Source: Sabethes cyaneus (Eukaryota > Arthropoda > Insecta > Diptera > Culicidae). From it: a stretch of DNA of 64,000 nt. Position 1 is the stretch's first letter. Every line of letters starts with the position of its first letter. Below, one piece after another: positions 1 through 9,649 of the stretch. Where the stretch lies: contig NC_071354.1 in assembly GCF_943734655.1 (NCBI RefSeq), positions 143,940,642 to 144,004,641 on the forward strand. The letters are read 5' to 3'. The position numbers and the translations under genes are program-made. The notes beneath the pieces are model-generated. The model did no database searches. It was not told the origin of the DNA and was given only the letters and a program-made list of their open reading frames with translations.

Positions 1-1
1 C

Positions 2-181
2 GAGTCTATGACTGCCAATCTGGCGGTGAACTACGAGGACGCTTTTCCGGGTGAAAAGTTTATACGAGAAGGCGCCATCGACGGTTGGAAAAAGGAACTG
101 AGCCCAGAACTGATCGCCGAGATGGACCACTGGACTGAGAGGACGGTTGACCGAAAATATCAATATTTGTTCAAAATCTAG
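2..181 (+). CDS. Cytosolic sulfotransferase, C-terminal 59 residues (5' end outside the window)
   Basis: An open frame runs in from the window edge and stops at TAG 179-181. The peptide contains EKFIREGAIDGWKKELSPEL followed by IAEMDHWTERTV. This matches the C-terminal PAPS-binding signature of the Sulfotransfer_1 family, usually R-K-G-x-x-G-x-W-K followed by an L-T/S-P-E segment. Family members transfer sulfate from PAPS to phenols, steroids or other small hydroxylated substrates in the cytosol; the substrate here cannot be told from the tail. The usual second residue K of the motif is E here, a mild deviation. The frame has no disruption and is followed by a polyadenylation signal 58 bases after the stop, so this looks like the final exon of a live host gene. 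It is the only host coding sequence I can name in the window. Confidence 0.8.
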   Translation, partial: ESMTANLAVNYEDAFPGEKFIREGAIDGWKKELSPELIAEMDHWTERTVDRKYQYLFKI

Positions 182-239
182 GCCTGAAGTGAGCAATGCC
201 TATGATATGCTGTTTCTCGAGCACTGAAAAATGATTTGA

Positions 240-245
240 AATAAA
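240..245 (+). other. Polyadenylation signal AATAAA of the sulfotransferase gene
   Basis: AATAAA lies 58 bases after the sulfotransferase stop codon. A second AATAAA sits at 327-332. Either could define the 3' end of the transcript; the nearer one gives a short 3' UTR of roughly 80 bases. Confidence 0.45.
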
Positions 246-332
246 TTATGATGAACATTACTCTTTTTATGTCAAAAACTTGGAGTCTGTTGAGAATTTT
301 CCTCGACCTGTTTCATTAATTTTGTCAATAAA

Positions 333-1534
333 TCCTTCAAACGGTTGAATTATTGTTATATCATCATCAGTCAACTAAACGATCAACATTTGTCGCTCGT
401 AAGATCACTGGCAGGTGTGATTAAGTGGTTGTAAGGTAATACAACTGCTCCTGTAACGCAGCGCGGTACACATCGTAGACTCGTGTGTCGAATAGTGGAT
501 AGAGATATAAAATGCCAGCTAGAAGTGAGTATGATATAACTACCACATCTTCCTTGTTCGATATAATTGCCGGTCGACCTAGTTAGTGATGTCCCCACTG
601 GCTACCATCCGGCCGGCCGACCGTCTTGCCAGCTAAGTCGGTATACAAAATGGCACAAGATATCGCAACTTGATAGACGGTCAGTGTTGTACGCTGTGTT
701 TAAGTGTTTGATTTATTCGTCAGTGTGATGCAGGTGACGCGTTTATGGAAGCTTTCAAGCGTTCAAATACAGACACCAAACGGAGCATCCCAGTCGGTAG
801 CGTTCTTCGTTACCCTACTCGATCCGTTCGGGTCGCTGTGACTTGACTAACGAATCGATTATAACAGCAGGTCGCTGCGTAAGGCTTCCGGTAAAGTGTT
901 TACTCAGCATGATTACTAAAATTGTATGTAACTATTATCCATATGGTTTCTATAAATATGCATTGCAACAGGTGTAGCGTCATGCACCCCCTAGGTGCGG
1001 ACCGCACCGTGATTTGAAGTGAATTGTGACGTTTGAAGTTGCACGGCTGAAACCATAATGACGTTGAGTAACTTTGGAAGTTTATGATTTGGATGAGATT
1101 TTGTTTAAATAATTTGAAACATTAGAAAGGATGTGTTATAAACATGAGTGTATGACTGACACAGCGCTACGTTAAGCAGGTTGTTGCTATAAAACTTTGA
1201 ATGAGAAAACCTTTTTCACGGCTTTGGCCTTAAACAGCAAAATAGTATGGAGGTCTGTGACTAGGGAAATAAACGAGGGGTTCACGTAGGACTACGAATG
1301 CGGGTACAATTCGACAATGCTTGTCAATTTGAAAATGCTCAGCAGTTTGTTACGCAAATTTACAATTTATTGTATTGTAATAAATGCCCTAAAACATTAA
1401 TATACATTTGTTAAATGAAGTTAAATTTAAGTATCCTAAGTATCTGTACTCTGTAAATCATTTTTATCAATTTCTTAGAGTTTATAGTTCCACTAACAGT
1501 AAAATCAATTTACACATCTTCTAATGATTGGCGA
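333..1534. other. Unassigned intergenic sequence
   Basis: No coding sequence, RNA gene or bounded repeat recognised. Short open frames on both strands show no family resemblance. The stretch separates the host gene end from the large inverted repeat starting near 1535. Confidence 0.4.
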
Positions 1535-1668
1535 ATTTTTGCCTTTCTACTATATAAATATATAGTATAAAGGTATAGAAATCACTTGGAAAACCGGAAA
1601 TGGAAAGAAGGTCCTGCGGGCCGAATGTCATATACCATTCGACTCAGTTTCGAAAACTGAGCATTTTC

Positions 1669-1724
1669 TGTGTGTGTGTATGTATGTGTGTGTGTGTGTG
1701 TGCGTGTGTATGTGTGTGTGTGGG
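1669..1724 (+). repeat. (TG)n dinucleotide repeat with TATG interruptions
   Basis: Imperfect TG run inside the left arm of the inverted repeat. The matching AC run lies at 12211-12270 in the right arm, so it was present before the arms were duplicated. Confidence 0.9.
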
Positions 1725-2254
1725 TATGTAACGCTTTCAATCTCACTCACTTTTCTCGGAGATGGCTAGACCGATTTTAATGTTCTTAGTGTCAAATGAA
1801 AGGTCTAGGTGTCCCATAGGTTGCTATTGAATTTCATTTTGATCGGACTTTTAGTTCAAAAGTTATGTATAAAAATACGAAAAATATGGGACTTCATTAT
1901 CTCACAGGTCCCTTAACCGATTTGAACAAAATTGATTGCATATGAAAGAGGAGTCTTGCAAACCCTTAACTTCCAAATCTCAAGACGATTGGCCTTGTAG
2001 TTTGAAAGTTACATAAAGAAATGTGAAAAAATAGTATTTAAAACATATTTTTGAAACATATAAACATTAATTCAATGAAAAACATCACACATTTTATTAT
2101 TATTTGAAAACTACTGCTGAGATCTATCAAACGAAACCGAGTTATTTAAAATCGGACGGTTCATTCAAAAGTTATTCAAACTTTAACACTTGAGCACCGT
2201 ATATTAAACCGTTAAAACGTGTGAAATCAAAACATATCAATCAAATGTTGATTG

Positions 2255-2388
2255 TATGCATGTATGTATGTATATATGTATGTATGTATGTATGCATGTA
2301 TGTATGTATGTATGTATGTATGTATGTATGTATGTATGTATGTATGTATGTATGTATGTATGTATGTATGTATGTATGTATGTATGTA
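2255..2388 (+). repeat. (ATGT)n microsatellite, about 130 bp
   Basis: Tetranucleotide array in the left arm with a few variant units. The counterpart in the right arm (11142-11686) is about four times longer. Open frames across it encode only repetitive YVCM/IHTY peptides and are not genes. Confidence 0.95.
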
Positions 2389-2499
2389 CGTGTGTATGTG
2401 ATGACAATTTGCAATTTTCTAATTTGCATTGAAATTCAAGAAAAGTGAGAAACATTTCAATTGGCTGAAGTTTTTGATGCCTCTTAGTGGAATACGAAC

Positions 2500-2694
2500 T
2501 CTGAAATTAAAGAAAAGAAAAAACTTTTACCGACTAAATTCCACTATTTAATATTCAATCGCGACAGATACGTATACGCTTTGAAATAAGACACTGATGA
2601 AGCCTGCACGTCGTAGGCGAAATACGTATCTGTTGCAAATAAATATTAAATAGTGGGATTCAATCGAAAAGTTTTTTCTTTCTTTGATTTCAGA
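2500..2694 (+). mobile_element. 195-bp palindromic element with a hammerhead-like core in its apex (left-arm copy)
   Basis: The two halves are imperfect reverse complements over about 70 bp each: 2500-2574 against 2623-2694, sharing CCACTATTTAATATT and ACAGATACGTA. The roughly 48-base apex is not self-complementary and carries CTGATGA (2594-2600) and GAAA (2619-2622). A second copy is in the right arm at 10861-11060, and a half copy is at 16493-16588. The layout resembles a foldback MITE, but the apex suggests a ribozyme-bearing retroelement relative, for example of the Penelope type. Confidence 0.65.
2561..2636 (+). ncRNA. Hammerhead-ribozyme-like motif (type III layout)
   Basis: Seen: 5' strand GCGACAGATACGTA (2561-2574), then U-A (2575-2576, candidate cleavage after A), a short weak stem I region (2577-2593), CUGAUGA (2594-2600), stem II GCCU/AGGC (2602-2605 with 2615-2618), GAAA (2619-2622), then TACGTATCTGTTGC (2623-2636). 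That last strand pairs with the first over 14 positions with one G-U. All conserved core nucleotides of the hammerhead fold are present. Stem I is poor: C2577 faces A2593, and only G-C, G-U and A-U pairs follow, so catalysis is doubtful. Hammerhead motifs are known in animal Penelope-like and SINE-like elements. Confidence 0.55.
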
Positions 2695-2959
2695 TTTTAA
2701 TTGTCATTTTCTTCACTTGCTGTTACTCACAATTGTACAAGAAAAGCAAAAAGCGAAAAAAAGCAGTTAATTTAAGCATGTCGGTAAAGTGGTGTATAGG
2801 ATTAAAAATACTAGTGAGTTGTATTTGTATTTTTTGTATTTAGTATTTATTTATTACCCAGTAGCGTAAAGGTAAACCTTTTTCAAATTTGCTACCTGCG
2901 GATGTCTTAGTATTGTACATCAAAAACTTAACTCTAACAAAAAAACTTAACTACTAACA

Positions 2960-5815
2960 TTAATTGCGATTCCAATAATCGAGGCAGCCCCTCTTAAAAA
3001 CTGTTTCAGAAGTGGATCGTTTAACAATCGGGGGTATTGCGTTATAGTTTATCACACCTCTAACGAACAGTGAGCTTGAGTAGCTAGTCGAGTTGTTGGG
3101 AGGAACTATCAGGTTCTGTAGCCGACGCCCTTGGGATGGCAACAATTTCTCAAAGAGTACTGGCGGAGATTGCGTTCTGATCAGCTTGCGTAGGAACACA
3201 CATGAGCGGTGCGCGTAGAAATTCTCAAGTGGGCATCCGATCAGGTTTTCCTGCAGTTGAGTTACATGCGCGAAGCGGTTCAACCCGTAAACAAAACGTA
3301 CACATGAGTTCAGCGCGACTTTTAGCCTGTCTATGGAGCCCGCACTTGGTTTAACGTGCAGTAGTTCGCCAAATGTGAAGTGGGGTAAAATCAACGCTTT
3401 GAACAATTTCAGGCGTGTGCTGGTTGGAGCAGCAGAAGCAGAACCGTAGAGCGTTCGAAGGCTTGCGTAGATTTTCCCGCATTGCTGATTTACTAGCCTG
3501 TCCCATTTTAGATCCGTCTGGAAAATGAATCCAAGATTCTTCGCACACTCTGTCCACTTAATAGTTTGCCCGTCCATAGTGACAGAAGGCAAAAAGTTGG
3601 TCTGATCTGTGTTTCTACGGCGACTCTTCAGAAACATTGCTGTACTCTTCGATTGGTTGACGAACAACTGGTTACGTTGAGACCATTCCATTATTCTCGC
3701 TAGATCTTCGTTCACCATCCTAATCAATTCATGAGAACAGGGACCAAGGCGGCGGATATACAGCTGAACGTCATCCGCATACATCTGTATTGAGCAACAT
3801 CTTAATACGGAGGGTAAATCGTTGACATAACAACAAAAAAGCAGAGGTCCGAGTACTGAGCCTTGGGGAACTCCAGATGTTGAAAACCCCACTTCGGATT
3901 GCTGATCTCCACAGAACACGGTTTGGGCTCGTTCCTTCAGATACGACTCTACTAGGTTTACAGCAGAAACGGCAAAGTTAAACTGAGTTTCCAGCTTCGA
4001 ACAAAGTTTAAGACGATGGATGGTGTCGAAGGCTTTAGAAAAATCCAGTAGTAGCAATATGGCTGAACCTTTCCTGTCAATCGTTTTTGCTATATCATCG
4101 AAAACGCGAACCGCTGCCGTTTGAATGCTTTGCCCTTTACGAAAACCAGCCTGATACTCAGATAGCAAGTTGTTCTCCCTGATAAACGTAGACATTTGTT
4201 GCTCCAGAAGTTTTTCAAACACCTTTGACAGGGCACATAGAATACTGATAGGTCTTAGGTTAGACAGAGCACTTAAATGCGGCTTTTTTCGTAGTGGCAA
4301 TATCTTGGCGTGTTTCCAGCATGTGGGAAAGTAGGATGTTTCGATGATGCGGTTGAACATGTACGTAATATGCTGGACTACCAAAGGCAGAATTATTTTT
4401 ACGAATTTGATTGGCAAACCATCCAGACCGGTTGCATTCGATGTAATATTGCATACTGCGTTCACCACTTCCCAGGACTGCACTGGACGGAAGGAAAAGC
4501 TGTAGGGCACGTCTGGCATCGGTCTTCTTCGTTCCCTGTTTTCGTCGTTTTGAATGTAGCTCGACAAGAACGTACGATTCACTTCATCGGGATGGTACTC
4601 GCATACAGCTGCCGATTTATTTTTGCCCACTCCAACACTTTTAAGCCGTTTCCAGAGAACATCAGACGGGATCCGGTCGTCTAACAGTTGATTTAAATGG
4701 CGCGTTTTTGCCATCGCTACCATCGTATTTGCTCGGTTTCTCAGAACAGTATATCGTCGACGCGCTTCATCCTTGGTTATTCTCGGTGCCCTGATCCAGT
4801 CTGCGTACGCCAAATCACGTTCCAACATGGCCTTCCGAATGTCACTGTTGTACCACAAATTGTATGACTTGCGGGTCTTGCACATGCGCAGCGGAATACA
4901 ATCATCATGAATCTGTTTTACACGAGAATTGAAGAAACTAACGAGCTCGTTTGTATCGTGGATCGCATAGAAAACATTCCAAGGGACGGAAAGAATAGCG
5001 TTCTGCAGTATTTGTGCGTTGAAATTGACGTAGTCACGATACGTGTCGATCCTTCGAACTGGTCTTGCGTCAAACTCCAGAGAACCAAAGATGAGGTCAT
5101 GCTGCGATAGCCCAGGGAAACCTACTTGGTTAAAACGCAAAACTCTATCACTACAACTTGTAACAAACAAATCCAGCTGCGAGCAACCATCTCTATGAAA
5201 AAACGTTGGCTCTTCACCGATAGAAGACATTGCAAAGCTCTCTAGCGTTGATAGGAATTGCGCCTGTCTCCGACTTGGCTGGGACAAATCGATGTTAAAG
5301 TCCCCAATAAGCAAAATGTTTTCGTAACGCGCAGCAAAATCGGCTAATTTTTCGCCAAGGAAACCAGAACAATCGTTCTCCGGGGGATTATACACGACTA
5401 CGACGAGGATCTTTTCGTTACCTAGTCGAAATTCAACCGCCAGGCACTCAGTTTTGTCTTCTGACGAGACCGACAAATGGGTACTGAAAACCGTGGTGCA
5501 AGGTAGGTGTTGCTTGTAATAAATTACAATCCCACCACCACGACGATAAACGCGGTCGTTTCGAACAACGTTAAATCCAGGGATGGCGATGCTACGATCG
5601 CTATTTCTCGCCGAAAGCCAGGATTCAGAAAAACAGGCAACCGAGACCTTGGAATCACGTAGGAGATCCTTGACTTCGTCCAACTTTGCATACTTTCTGG
5701 CACATAAACTCTGGGCGTTCCCATGACATACGTTCAACTTGCCATGAAGGAGCGCGGCGTTCAATACCGCACCGGGAATGTTCGTAGAGGTGTGAGTTTG
5801 TATCGGTGGCATCAT
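2960..5815 (-). CDS. ORF2: endonuclease-reverse transcriptase polyprotein of the non-LTR element
   Basis: The 951-residue frame has no internal stop. The N-terminal half is an apurinic-type (EEP) endonuclease: HGNAQS near 31-36, SESWL at 63-67, GDFN at 171-174, LDLFVT at 214-219 and SQHD at 237-240 correspond to the catalytic N, E, D-x-N, D and H blocks. The reverse transcriptase follows: RPISI at 521-525, LDFSKAFDTI at 590-599, SGVPQGSVLGPLLF at 647-660 and the catalytic YADD at 679-682. A C-terminal thumb-like region runs to residue 951. The protein nicks target DNA and primes cDNA synthesis there. Motif style (LDFSKAFD, SGVPQGS, YADDVQLY) suggests the CR1/L2/Daphne group; the exact clade needs a phylogeny. 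No RNase H domain or cysteine-rich tail is evident. Confidence 0.88.
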   Translation of the reverse strand: MMPPIQTHTSTNIPGAVLNAALLHGKLNVCHGNAQSLCARKYAKLDEVKDLLRDSKVSVACFSESWLSARNSDRSIAIPGFNVVRNDRVYRRGGGIVIYYKQHLPCTTVFSTHLSVSSEDKTECLAVEFRLGNEKILVVVVYNPPENDCSGFLGEKLADFAARYENILLIGDFNIDLSQPSRRQAQFLSTLESFAMSSIGEEPTFFHRDGCSQLDLFVTSCSDRVLRFNQVGFPGLSQHDLIFGSLEFDARPVRRIDTYRDYVNFNAQILQNAILSVPWNVFYAIHDTNELVSFFNSRVKQIHDDCIPLRMCKTRKSYNLWYNSDIRKAMLERDLAYADWIRAPRITKDEARRRYTVLRNRANTMVAMAKTRHLNQLLDDRIPSDVLWKRLKSVGVGKNKSAAVCEYHPDEVNRTFLSSYIQNDENRERRRPMPDVPYSFSFRPVQSWEVVNAVCNITSNATGLDGLPIKFVKIILPLVVQHITYMFNRIIETSYFPTCWKHAKILPLRKKPHLSALSNLRPISILCALSKVFEKLLEQQMSTFIRENNLLSEYQAGFRKGQSIQTAAVRVFDDIAKTIDRKGSAILLLLDFSKAFDTIHRLKLCSKLETQFNFAVSAVNLVESYLKERAQTVFCGDQQSEVGFSTSGVPQGSVLGPLLFCCYVNDLPSVLRCCSIQMYADDVQLYIRRLGPCSHELIRMVNEDLARIMEWSQRNQLFVNQSKSTAMFLKSRRRNTDQTNFLPSVTMDGQTIKWTECAKNLGFIFQTDLKWDRLVNQQCGKIYASLRTLYGSASAAPTSTRLKLFKALILPHFTFGELLHVKPSAGSIDRLKVALNSCVRFVYGLNRFAHVTQLQENLIGCPLENFYAHRSCVFLRKLIRTQSPPVLFEKLLPSQGRRLQNLIVPPNNSTSYSSSLFVRGVINYNAIPPIVKRSTSETVFKRGCLDYWNRN

Positions 5816-5954
5816 GTGAAAAACGGGAAACAGTTTTTAGGGGGCTGCAAAACTACTACAATAGACATTTTAGCTTATATCACATTTAAACAGTATTCAC
5901 TCAATTAGTCAATATTAAACATAAAAAACTTCAAAAGTTATCGGTAAAACATAG

Positions 5955-6782
5955 TTACAATATATCCAGCTCTTCCTCTGACCAAATCGCAATGGGGGGG
6001 CCATCAAACGTTCGCTTTACGAAAACGACTCCTCCCTTGGTGAACACCATTTTCAGCTTGCCGATCTTCTTCAGCCGTAGAGCCACCGATTTCACCTTGC
6101 GCGACTCAGGAGTCAAGCTTTCGTTGATATACACGCGGTGATCCGAGTCCAGTCCAACATGTCTTAGCGTGAGATCCCGCTTACGCAGATAAGCACGGTA
6201 AAACTCGTCACGGATTGTTTTCAGTGCGAATTCGATGACAACAAGGCCGTTTCCTTCCTGCTGATTTCTGGTTCCCATGCGTCGTATTTCAGTGTTAGGG
6301 ATAACAGACTGATTTACCGCCAGATGTCTGCAGATTGCTTTTAACGTTTCGTTCAAATTTTCACCTCTTTGAAACAGGATACCACTAACTATCAGCTCAT
6401 TCCGATTTTCCAATGTACCAATTTTTTGGGCTACACTGTTAACCCTCTCGCTAAGTGTGCACAAAGCAGCATCCGTGTGTTGGTATTTGGCCGTACACTC
6501 ATGCTTCAGCGATTTGATTTCGTCTTGCAGCTCCGCTTTCACGTCGTCAATCTTGTCATTAATACTGCATAGCTCACCGCGCACTGTATCGATCAGCTGT
6601 TTGGTCTGTGTGAACTGTGCCATCATCACGCTCAACATACTACGCAACGTAATTTGATTTTCGTTCTCGTTCTCGTCTCTAACAGGCTGCTCATTAGACG
6701 GGTAATCGGTGCGGGATCGCTTTATCGCTTGCGGGGTGGTTTTGCTTACACCAGAAGGCGGGGTACGCATTGCATGTGCCAT
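5955..6782 (-). CDS. ORF1: coiled-coil nucleic-acid-binding protein of the non-LTR element
   Basis: The 275-residue frame is upstream of ORF2 on the minus strand. Residues 1-45 are basic and polar, about 45-125 form a likely coiled coil (heptad-like LIDTVRGELCSINDKIDDVK), and about 128-205 have the pattern of an RRM-like domain starting ELIVSGI. The tail carries YINESLTPESRKVKSVALRL and a FTKGGVVFVKR segment, common in ORF1 proteins of L1/CR1/L2-type elements. There is no CCHC knuckle. The expected role is trimerisation and RNA chaperoning of the element RNA in a ribonucleoprotein with ORF2. The start at 6782 is the first ATG giving the full coiled coil. Confidence 0.75.
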   Translation of the reverse strand: MAHAMRTPPSGVSKTTPQAIKRSRTDYPSNEQPVRDENENENQITLRSMLSVMMAQFTQTKQLIDTVRGELCSINDKIDDVKAELQDEIKSLKHECTAKYQHTDAALCTLSERVNSVAQKIGTLENRNELIVSGILFQRGENLNETLKAICRHLAVNQSVIPNTEIRRMGTRNQQEGNGLVVIEFALKTIRDEFYRAYLRKRDLTLRHVGLDSDHRVYINESLTPESRKVKSVALRLKKIGKLKMVFTKGGVVFVKRTFDGPPIAIWSEEELDIL

Positions 6783-7124
6783 TTCTTGTGTGCGAAGTGG
6801 ATGGCAAAAAACAGGCTGCTATGGTATACGTACCGGCGAGCACGGGCAGCAACAAAAATCAAATTGAAAGCAAGGCACAACAAAGGCCGCAAAAACCAAA
6901 AGCGATTTTGCTGAATTTTCGATCGCAAAAATCGAAAACTAATCCGATGCGCACTGACTGGATAACGTGCACAGAACTAAAGTGAACTTCACGGATTATA
7001 ATTTGGCGGTTTTCAGCCGGATAAACAACGGTGGCACTTTACTTTTGAAGCTTTTTACTCCGCGATTATTCCGAACACATTCTCTCTGCCGCGGTCTGAC
7101 TATTAGTTCCAAATTGTTGGTTGA

Positions 7125-8181
7125 TTGATTTTTCCAAATAAATTTATACAAATTTCAAACAAATTTTGCGCATCAATAGATGCTCTTTTCAATCATTAGA
7201 CATTAGAGCTTAGAAATCTTATTTGAAAAATAGGAAGTAAACGGTGCACGGTAGTAATTTTGTAAGATTTGTTTTCGTTAGTGACATTTTAAAGGACAGA
7301 TGTCTTATGTCATGTATCATGTTTTAATAAATAAATCCAAAATGACAAGCGCTGGAAATCATGTCGATCATATATTCTCAAGCATGTTTATGGCGCAGCT
7401 TTTGCACTATTTTTCGACTTCTTCTTGTTTTCCTAACCCTCTAACATTGTAAAAACGATGCGATCAGGCTAATGACTATCTTTTCATGAAAGTACATTCA
7501 AAAGAGGCTCAAGTTTTGATTTTTATGCAAAAATAATTATCTGAAGGAGCACCAGCTAAGAAATTTCTCTTTTTCATATCTAATGCTCTAATCAGTTATT
7601 TTTTCTAATTCAGATATGTTGCAAAATTGAACTAATAGTAAAATTTTCAGATTAATCATTTTGTTGTACATATCCTATTTTTTCAAAAGTGAAGTATAAT
7701 AATATTTTTTCTGAATTCTTGTTTTTCAAAGATGCTAACTTTTGAGCGCATGGTATTAATATCAAAATATCAAAACATCTGCTATGAGCACATATTTCAT
7801 ATTGTCAATTCAAAACAAAAACAGTCTAAGTTAGTTAGATACTGATGAAGGTCACACGTCGAGACCGAAATACTTATTTATCAATAAAACACAGTAGTAG
7901 AATTAAAGGATATAAATAACTTTTTGTTTTTCTTCTTTTTTATCAATTCAAAACAAGTTTCGTATGTGGCTCTGAAGCCCGAAAGTTAAGGCCGTCTGTA
8001 GACCCGTTAGAGGGTTAATTTCTTATTTTCTTTATATATTCATTCAAGTCTGCAAAAATTATCTTTTGTGTTAACATTATTTTTCTGTTCTGTTCAGATG
8101 TTTCTGAGAAATTAAATAATGATTATTGTGGCAGTAGAAAGGCTAGGTCACGCCGCTAGGTGGATTAATTCGGGTTTTTTG
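7125..8181 (+). repeat. Giant inverted repeat, inner part of left arm
   Basis: Recurs reversed at about 9680-10740. Landmarks include GACAGATGTCTTATGTCATG (about 7297), CGTATGTGGCTCTGAA (about 7962) and the innermost AGGCTAGGTCACGCCGCTAG (about 8140), mirrored at about 9700. Similarity lapses around 8020-8090. A fragment of the same family is at 33340-33454, so the arm sequence is also dispersed elsewhere. Confidence 0.8.
7819..7942 (+). mobile_element. 124-bp insertion with 14-bp target duplication and a hammerhead-like core
   Basis: The 14-bp TCAATTCAAAACAA occurs at 7805-7818 and 7943-7956. The mirrored right arm (about 9975-10000) has it once with no insert, so this is a bounded insertion made after the arms formed. 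The insert holds CTGATGA (7842-7848), stem II GGTC/GACC (7850-7853 with 7863-7866), GAAA (7867-7870), and a T-rich end. Stem II differs from the 2561 copy at several positions but stays paired, and the loop CACGTCG is kept. No 5' strand for stem III is seen, as expected for a 5'-truncated retroelement copy. Confidence 0.65.
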
Positions 8182-8877
8182 TATAACTTGTAGCACTAGT
8201 CCATTTCAAGTAACTGGCTTGCGCTGATATGCAGTTGACGAAATTAGCTTATTTAAGTAACTTGCCTACAACTACGGCTAAACCAAAAGAATAAAAAACT
8301 ATTTTAGTTTATCATTTACAATGCGGATTCGAGTTCGTAAATTTCTACGAAATTGTAAATAGCATCATTCATTGTGATAGATTGATCTGAAGTATAATTG
8401 TCTTACAACTAACTTGTGGAAAACCAGTTAAGATATCAATTAGCTAACGTCCCCTGCATCTTAACGGGTGGCAACTAAAATTTTGAAATTTATTTCTCAA
8501 GCTGTCAAAAAAGTCAACGATAACTGATGAAGATCTGATTTACTGAAATTAAAGATACATTGGCCATTGTTGAAAAAATTAGTGAACATTTTGTCTGTGG
8601 GCTCAACAGTCTGAAAAACTTGCAAAATGAGTGTACGAGTTGAGTTAATGCTTCTAGCACGAAACAGAAATGGAAATTCGAACAATGGAATTTCCGAAAA
8701 TCACCCAAAAACAATTTCCTTCGGTTTTGTCTTTTTCTCGTAAATTTTTGCATAGAAAATAATAACGTATACATTATATGCAAGAATAGACTCGGTTTTC
8801 ACGTTTAAACTTTAAATAAAAATGCTTAAAACCCACGTTTTTTTTGCTCGATTAAATAATTCACTTTGTTTTTTTTT
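8182..8877. other. Non-coding spacer between left inverted-repeat arm and the transposase remnant
   Basis: AT-rich and without recognisable coding sequence. It lies downstream of the transposase remnant on its strand, so it could be eroded transposon 3' sequence. No second repeat copy is seen in the window. Confidence 0.4.
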
Positions 8878-9649
8878 CGGCCCCCCCTTCAGTGGCCGAA
8901 CATCGGAAGGACAAAAACTTTATAAAATATTTGTAATGGCCTAACTCAAAATCCCGAAGAAATCTTCCATTGGGCGACACTGAGGCAGATTTCTGGGGTT
9001 GCGGATATTGGGAACAAATGGGCTCGAATGGGTATTCAGGAACACTTTTGTTTTTTTGGCGTAATGCGATGATGCTTGATCCAGCCAAACACGTATTGTC
9101 CATCTGTATGGTGTTTTTGTAGAAACGGGATCAAAATTTTCTCAAATATTCGTTCTGGTACACATGAACGGTTGAATGGTCCATGGTATCCATGGAATAG
9201 TACCGATCATTTCCGGGATAATGCGTCTTCGAAAGAGGGAAGTAACTTTCCTCCTCCAAAACAACGCATTTTCCTGGATATTTTTTTATCAACCAGCGGC
9301 ATTGGGAATTCAGCGTCTAACTCTTGACTCTTGCCTTTTTTGAAGCATTTTATATCGACTCTTGTCAATGTTTTGCAGATGTATTGGTGAGAACTTTTTT
9401 GCGGCATCCCGTTGGCTCGCAGAATCTTTGTTACTGAAGGCACCAGAAAGAGAACAAAGTCCTTCTGCGTCCATAATTTTGGCGGGTCTTCCACAACCTT
9501 GCTAGTGAGTTGGGGATTATACGATAAGGTACATAATCGAAGCAGCAACATTTTCACTTTTAAAATACCGTGTACTTTTTGCCGAGATCTTTGTGCAATT
9601 CGTAAGAGCGTACAAAGCGCTCGCAAAATGTTTCTTGTTTGGACGCCAT
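8878..9649 (-). pseudogene. Degenerate Tc1/mariner-type DD37E transposase
   Basis: Read on the minus strand from ATG at 9649-9647, the start is MASKQETFCERFVRSYELHK, followed after a frame change by YFKSENVAAS. This is the helix-turn-helix start of an ITmD37E-like transposase. Downstream, one frame holds WLDQASSHYA and then NPRNLPQCRPMEDFFGIL. The Asp codon is 9081-9079 and the Glu codon 8967-8965, with exactly 37 residues between them, which gives the DD37E spacing directly. The first Asp block is not recognisable, and several frameshifts and stops (one just after FFGILS) show it is dead. It lies at the centre of the giant inverted repeat, its start about 30 bases inside the right arm. The enzyme would cut and paste its element at TA sites. 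Confidence 0.8.

Larger units (their letters stand above)
1535..2821 (+). repeat. Giant inverted repeat, outer part of left arm
   Basis: This segment recurs, reversed and at roughly 95% identity by eye, at about 10740-12404. Shared landmarks in order are a TACTATATA-AA-TATATAGTA palindrome (about 1548), a block ending GAAAACTGAGCATTTTCTG, a GT repeat, several hundred bases of non-coding sequence, an ATGT repeat and a hammerhead-like palindrome. The arm breaks at 2821, where a non-LTR retrotransposon is inserted, and resumes at 7125. Confidence 0.85.
2822..7124 (-). mobile_element. Non-LTR retrotransposon of the CR1/L2 group, near full length
   Basis: The element sits inside the left arm of the giant inverted repeat. 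The uninterrupted right arm (10725-10750) reads across the insertion point, so the boundaries are defined to within a few bases; the target duplication appears very short (TTG) or ambiguous. On the minus strand the order is a 5' UTR of about 340 bases, ORF1 (6782-5955), a 139-base gap, ORF2 (5815-2960), then a 3' end of A/T-rich AAATAC-type short repeats at 2822-2860 rather than a clean poly(A). Both frames are open, so this copy could be recently active. Confidence 0.8.

Noticed and set aside
4310..4684. 124-residue plus-strand frame within the non-LTR element
   Set aside because: It is the antisense shadow of ORF2.
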